From assembly GCA_014729205.1 (NCBI GenBank), contig WJKG01000352.1, positions 1 to 14,301 of the forward strand: a stretch of DNA of 14,301 nt, given 5' to 3'. The stretch's first letter is position 1. Each line of letters begins with the position of its first letter. This DNA comes from a candidate division GN15 bacterium. Lineage in GTDB: Bacteria; Zixibacteria; MSB-5A5; GN15; FEB-12. The translations under genes were made by a program, and so were the position numbers. Below the pieces are notes generated by a model. That model saw only the letters and a list, made by a program, of their open reading frames with translations. It was not told where the DNA came from and searched no databases. This document shows, in pieces, positions 14,068 through 14,301 of the stretch.

Positions 14068-14301
14068 TGCCAGGCGATATTCTCGTCATACGATTCAGCT
14101 CACTCGGCGACATTGTCCTCACTTCGCCGACTCTGCTGAACCTGAGGATCAACTACCCCTCCAGTCGCCTCTGCCTGTTGACCAAGCAGACGTTCGAACC
14201 ACTGGCCGCCCTGTTGCCCGCCGTCGATCGCATTGAAGCTGTCGATGGAAGCACCACCTCAGCATCGTATGTTCGCAAGCTGCTCAATATCGACTCCGGC
14301 A
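14067..14301 (+). CDS. Glycosyltransferase family 9 (heptosyltransferase-like), N-terminal part, truncated by window end
   Basis: The frame opens with ATG 14067, whose A is the last base of the uppP stop (TGATG), and stays open to the window end, giving 78 residues. The N-terminus DILVIRFSSLGDIVLTSPTL is characteristic of GT9 enzymes such as WaaC/WaaF/WaaQ and ADP-heptose:LPS heptosyltransferases. It has the Rossmann strand ILVIRFSSLGD and the loop that positions the catalytic Asp. Next come LRINYPSSRLCLLTKQTFEPL and a segment typical of the second strand-helix unit. A GT9 gene points to lipopolysaccharide core synthesis and hence an outer membrane. The exact sugar and acceptor cannot be judged from this fragment. 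Confidence 0.88.
   Translation, partial: MPGDILVIRFSSLGDIVLTSPTLLNLRINYPSSRLCLLTKQTFEPLAALLPAVDRIEAVDGSTTSASYVRKLLNIDSG

Noticed and set aside
1..14301. Exosortase, PEP-CTERM substrate, CRISPR array, transposon, tRNA or rRNA genes
   Set aside because: Looked for because PrsK/PrsR suggest exosortase loci and because such elements are common in accessory regions; none is visible in this window.

Overview
The window looks like chromosomal DNA of a Gram-negative, outer-membrane-bearing bacterium outside the well-studied Proteobacteria. A member of the Fibrobacterota-Chlorobiota-Bacteroidota (FCB) superphylum such as a Zixibacteria- or Latescibacteria-like lineage is my best guess. The reasons are a PorV/UPF0164-like barrel end, a PEGA/DUF5683 protein, an FN3-rich lipoprotein, a heptosyltransferase-type GT9 gene and moderately high GC. 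The taxonomic call is inference. I see no insertion sequence, phage, tRNA, rRNA or CRISPR array. Genes are densely packed and mostly on the + strand.

Layout. (1) 3-311 is the 3' end of an outer-membrane barrel gene, closed by a strong intrinsic terminator (362-388). (2) 312-681 is non-coding and carries a near-consensus sigma-54 (-24/-12) promoter at 608-623. It drives a membrane phosphoglycosyl transferase (682-1626), the priming enzyme of exopolysaccharide synthesis, which has its own terminator (1660-1686). (3) 1764-8388 is a tight five-gene cluster: PEGA/DUF5683 protein, FN3 lipoprotein, six-helix membrane protein, PrsK-type histidine kinase and PrsR-type sigma-54 response regulator. A second sigma-54-dependent response regulator (8473-9906) follows after 84 bases. 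(4) 9989-11110 encodes an SbcD/Mre11-like metallophosphoesterase whose promoter places the transcription start on the ATG, suggesting a leaderless mRNA. (5) 11104-12477 (minus strand) is a sodium:neurotransmitter-symporter-family transporter, convergent with and overlapping the nuclease gene. (6) Divergent from it are a small outer-membrane protein, undecaprenyl-diphosphatase (uppP) and the start of a GT9 heptosyltransferase-like gene, cut by the window end.

How they may work together. PrsK/PrsR are known as the two-component system accompanying exosortase/PEP-CTERM and exopolysaccharide loci, where PrsR acts with RpoN. Here the one clear sigma-54 promoter lies on the sugar-priming enzyme, 5.4 kb from two sigma-54 activators. 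The simplest model is that PrsK senses an envelope or membrane cue, perhaps with the co-encoded PEGA, FN3 and six-helix proteins. PrsR and/or the second activator then switch on polysaccharide priming. The uppP and GT9 genes belong to the same lipid-carrier and envelope-glycan economy but have their own sigma-70-like promoter. No exosortase, PEP-CTERM substrate or rpoN gene is visible here, so the link to protein sorting is by analogy only.
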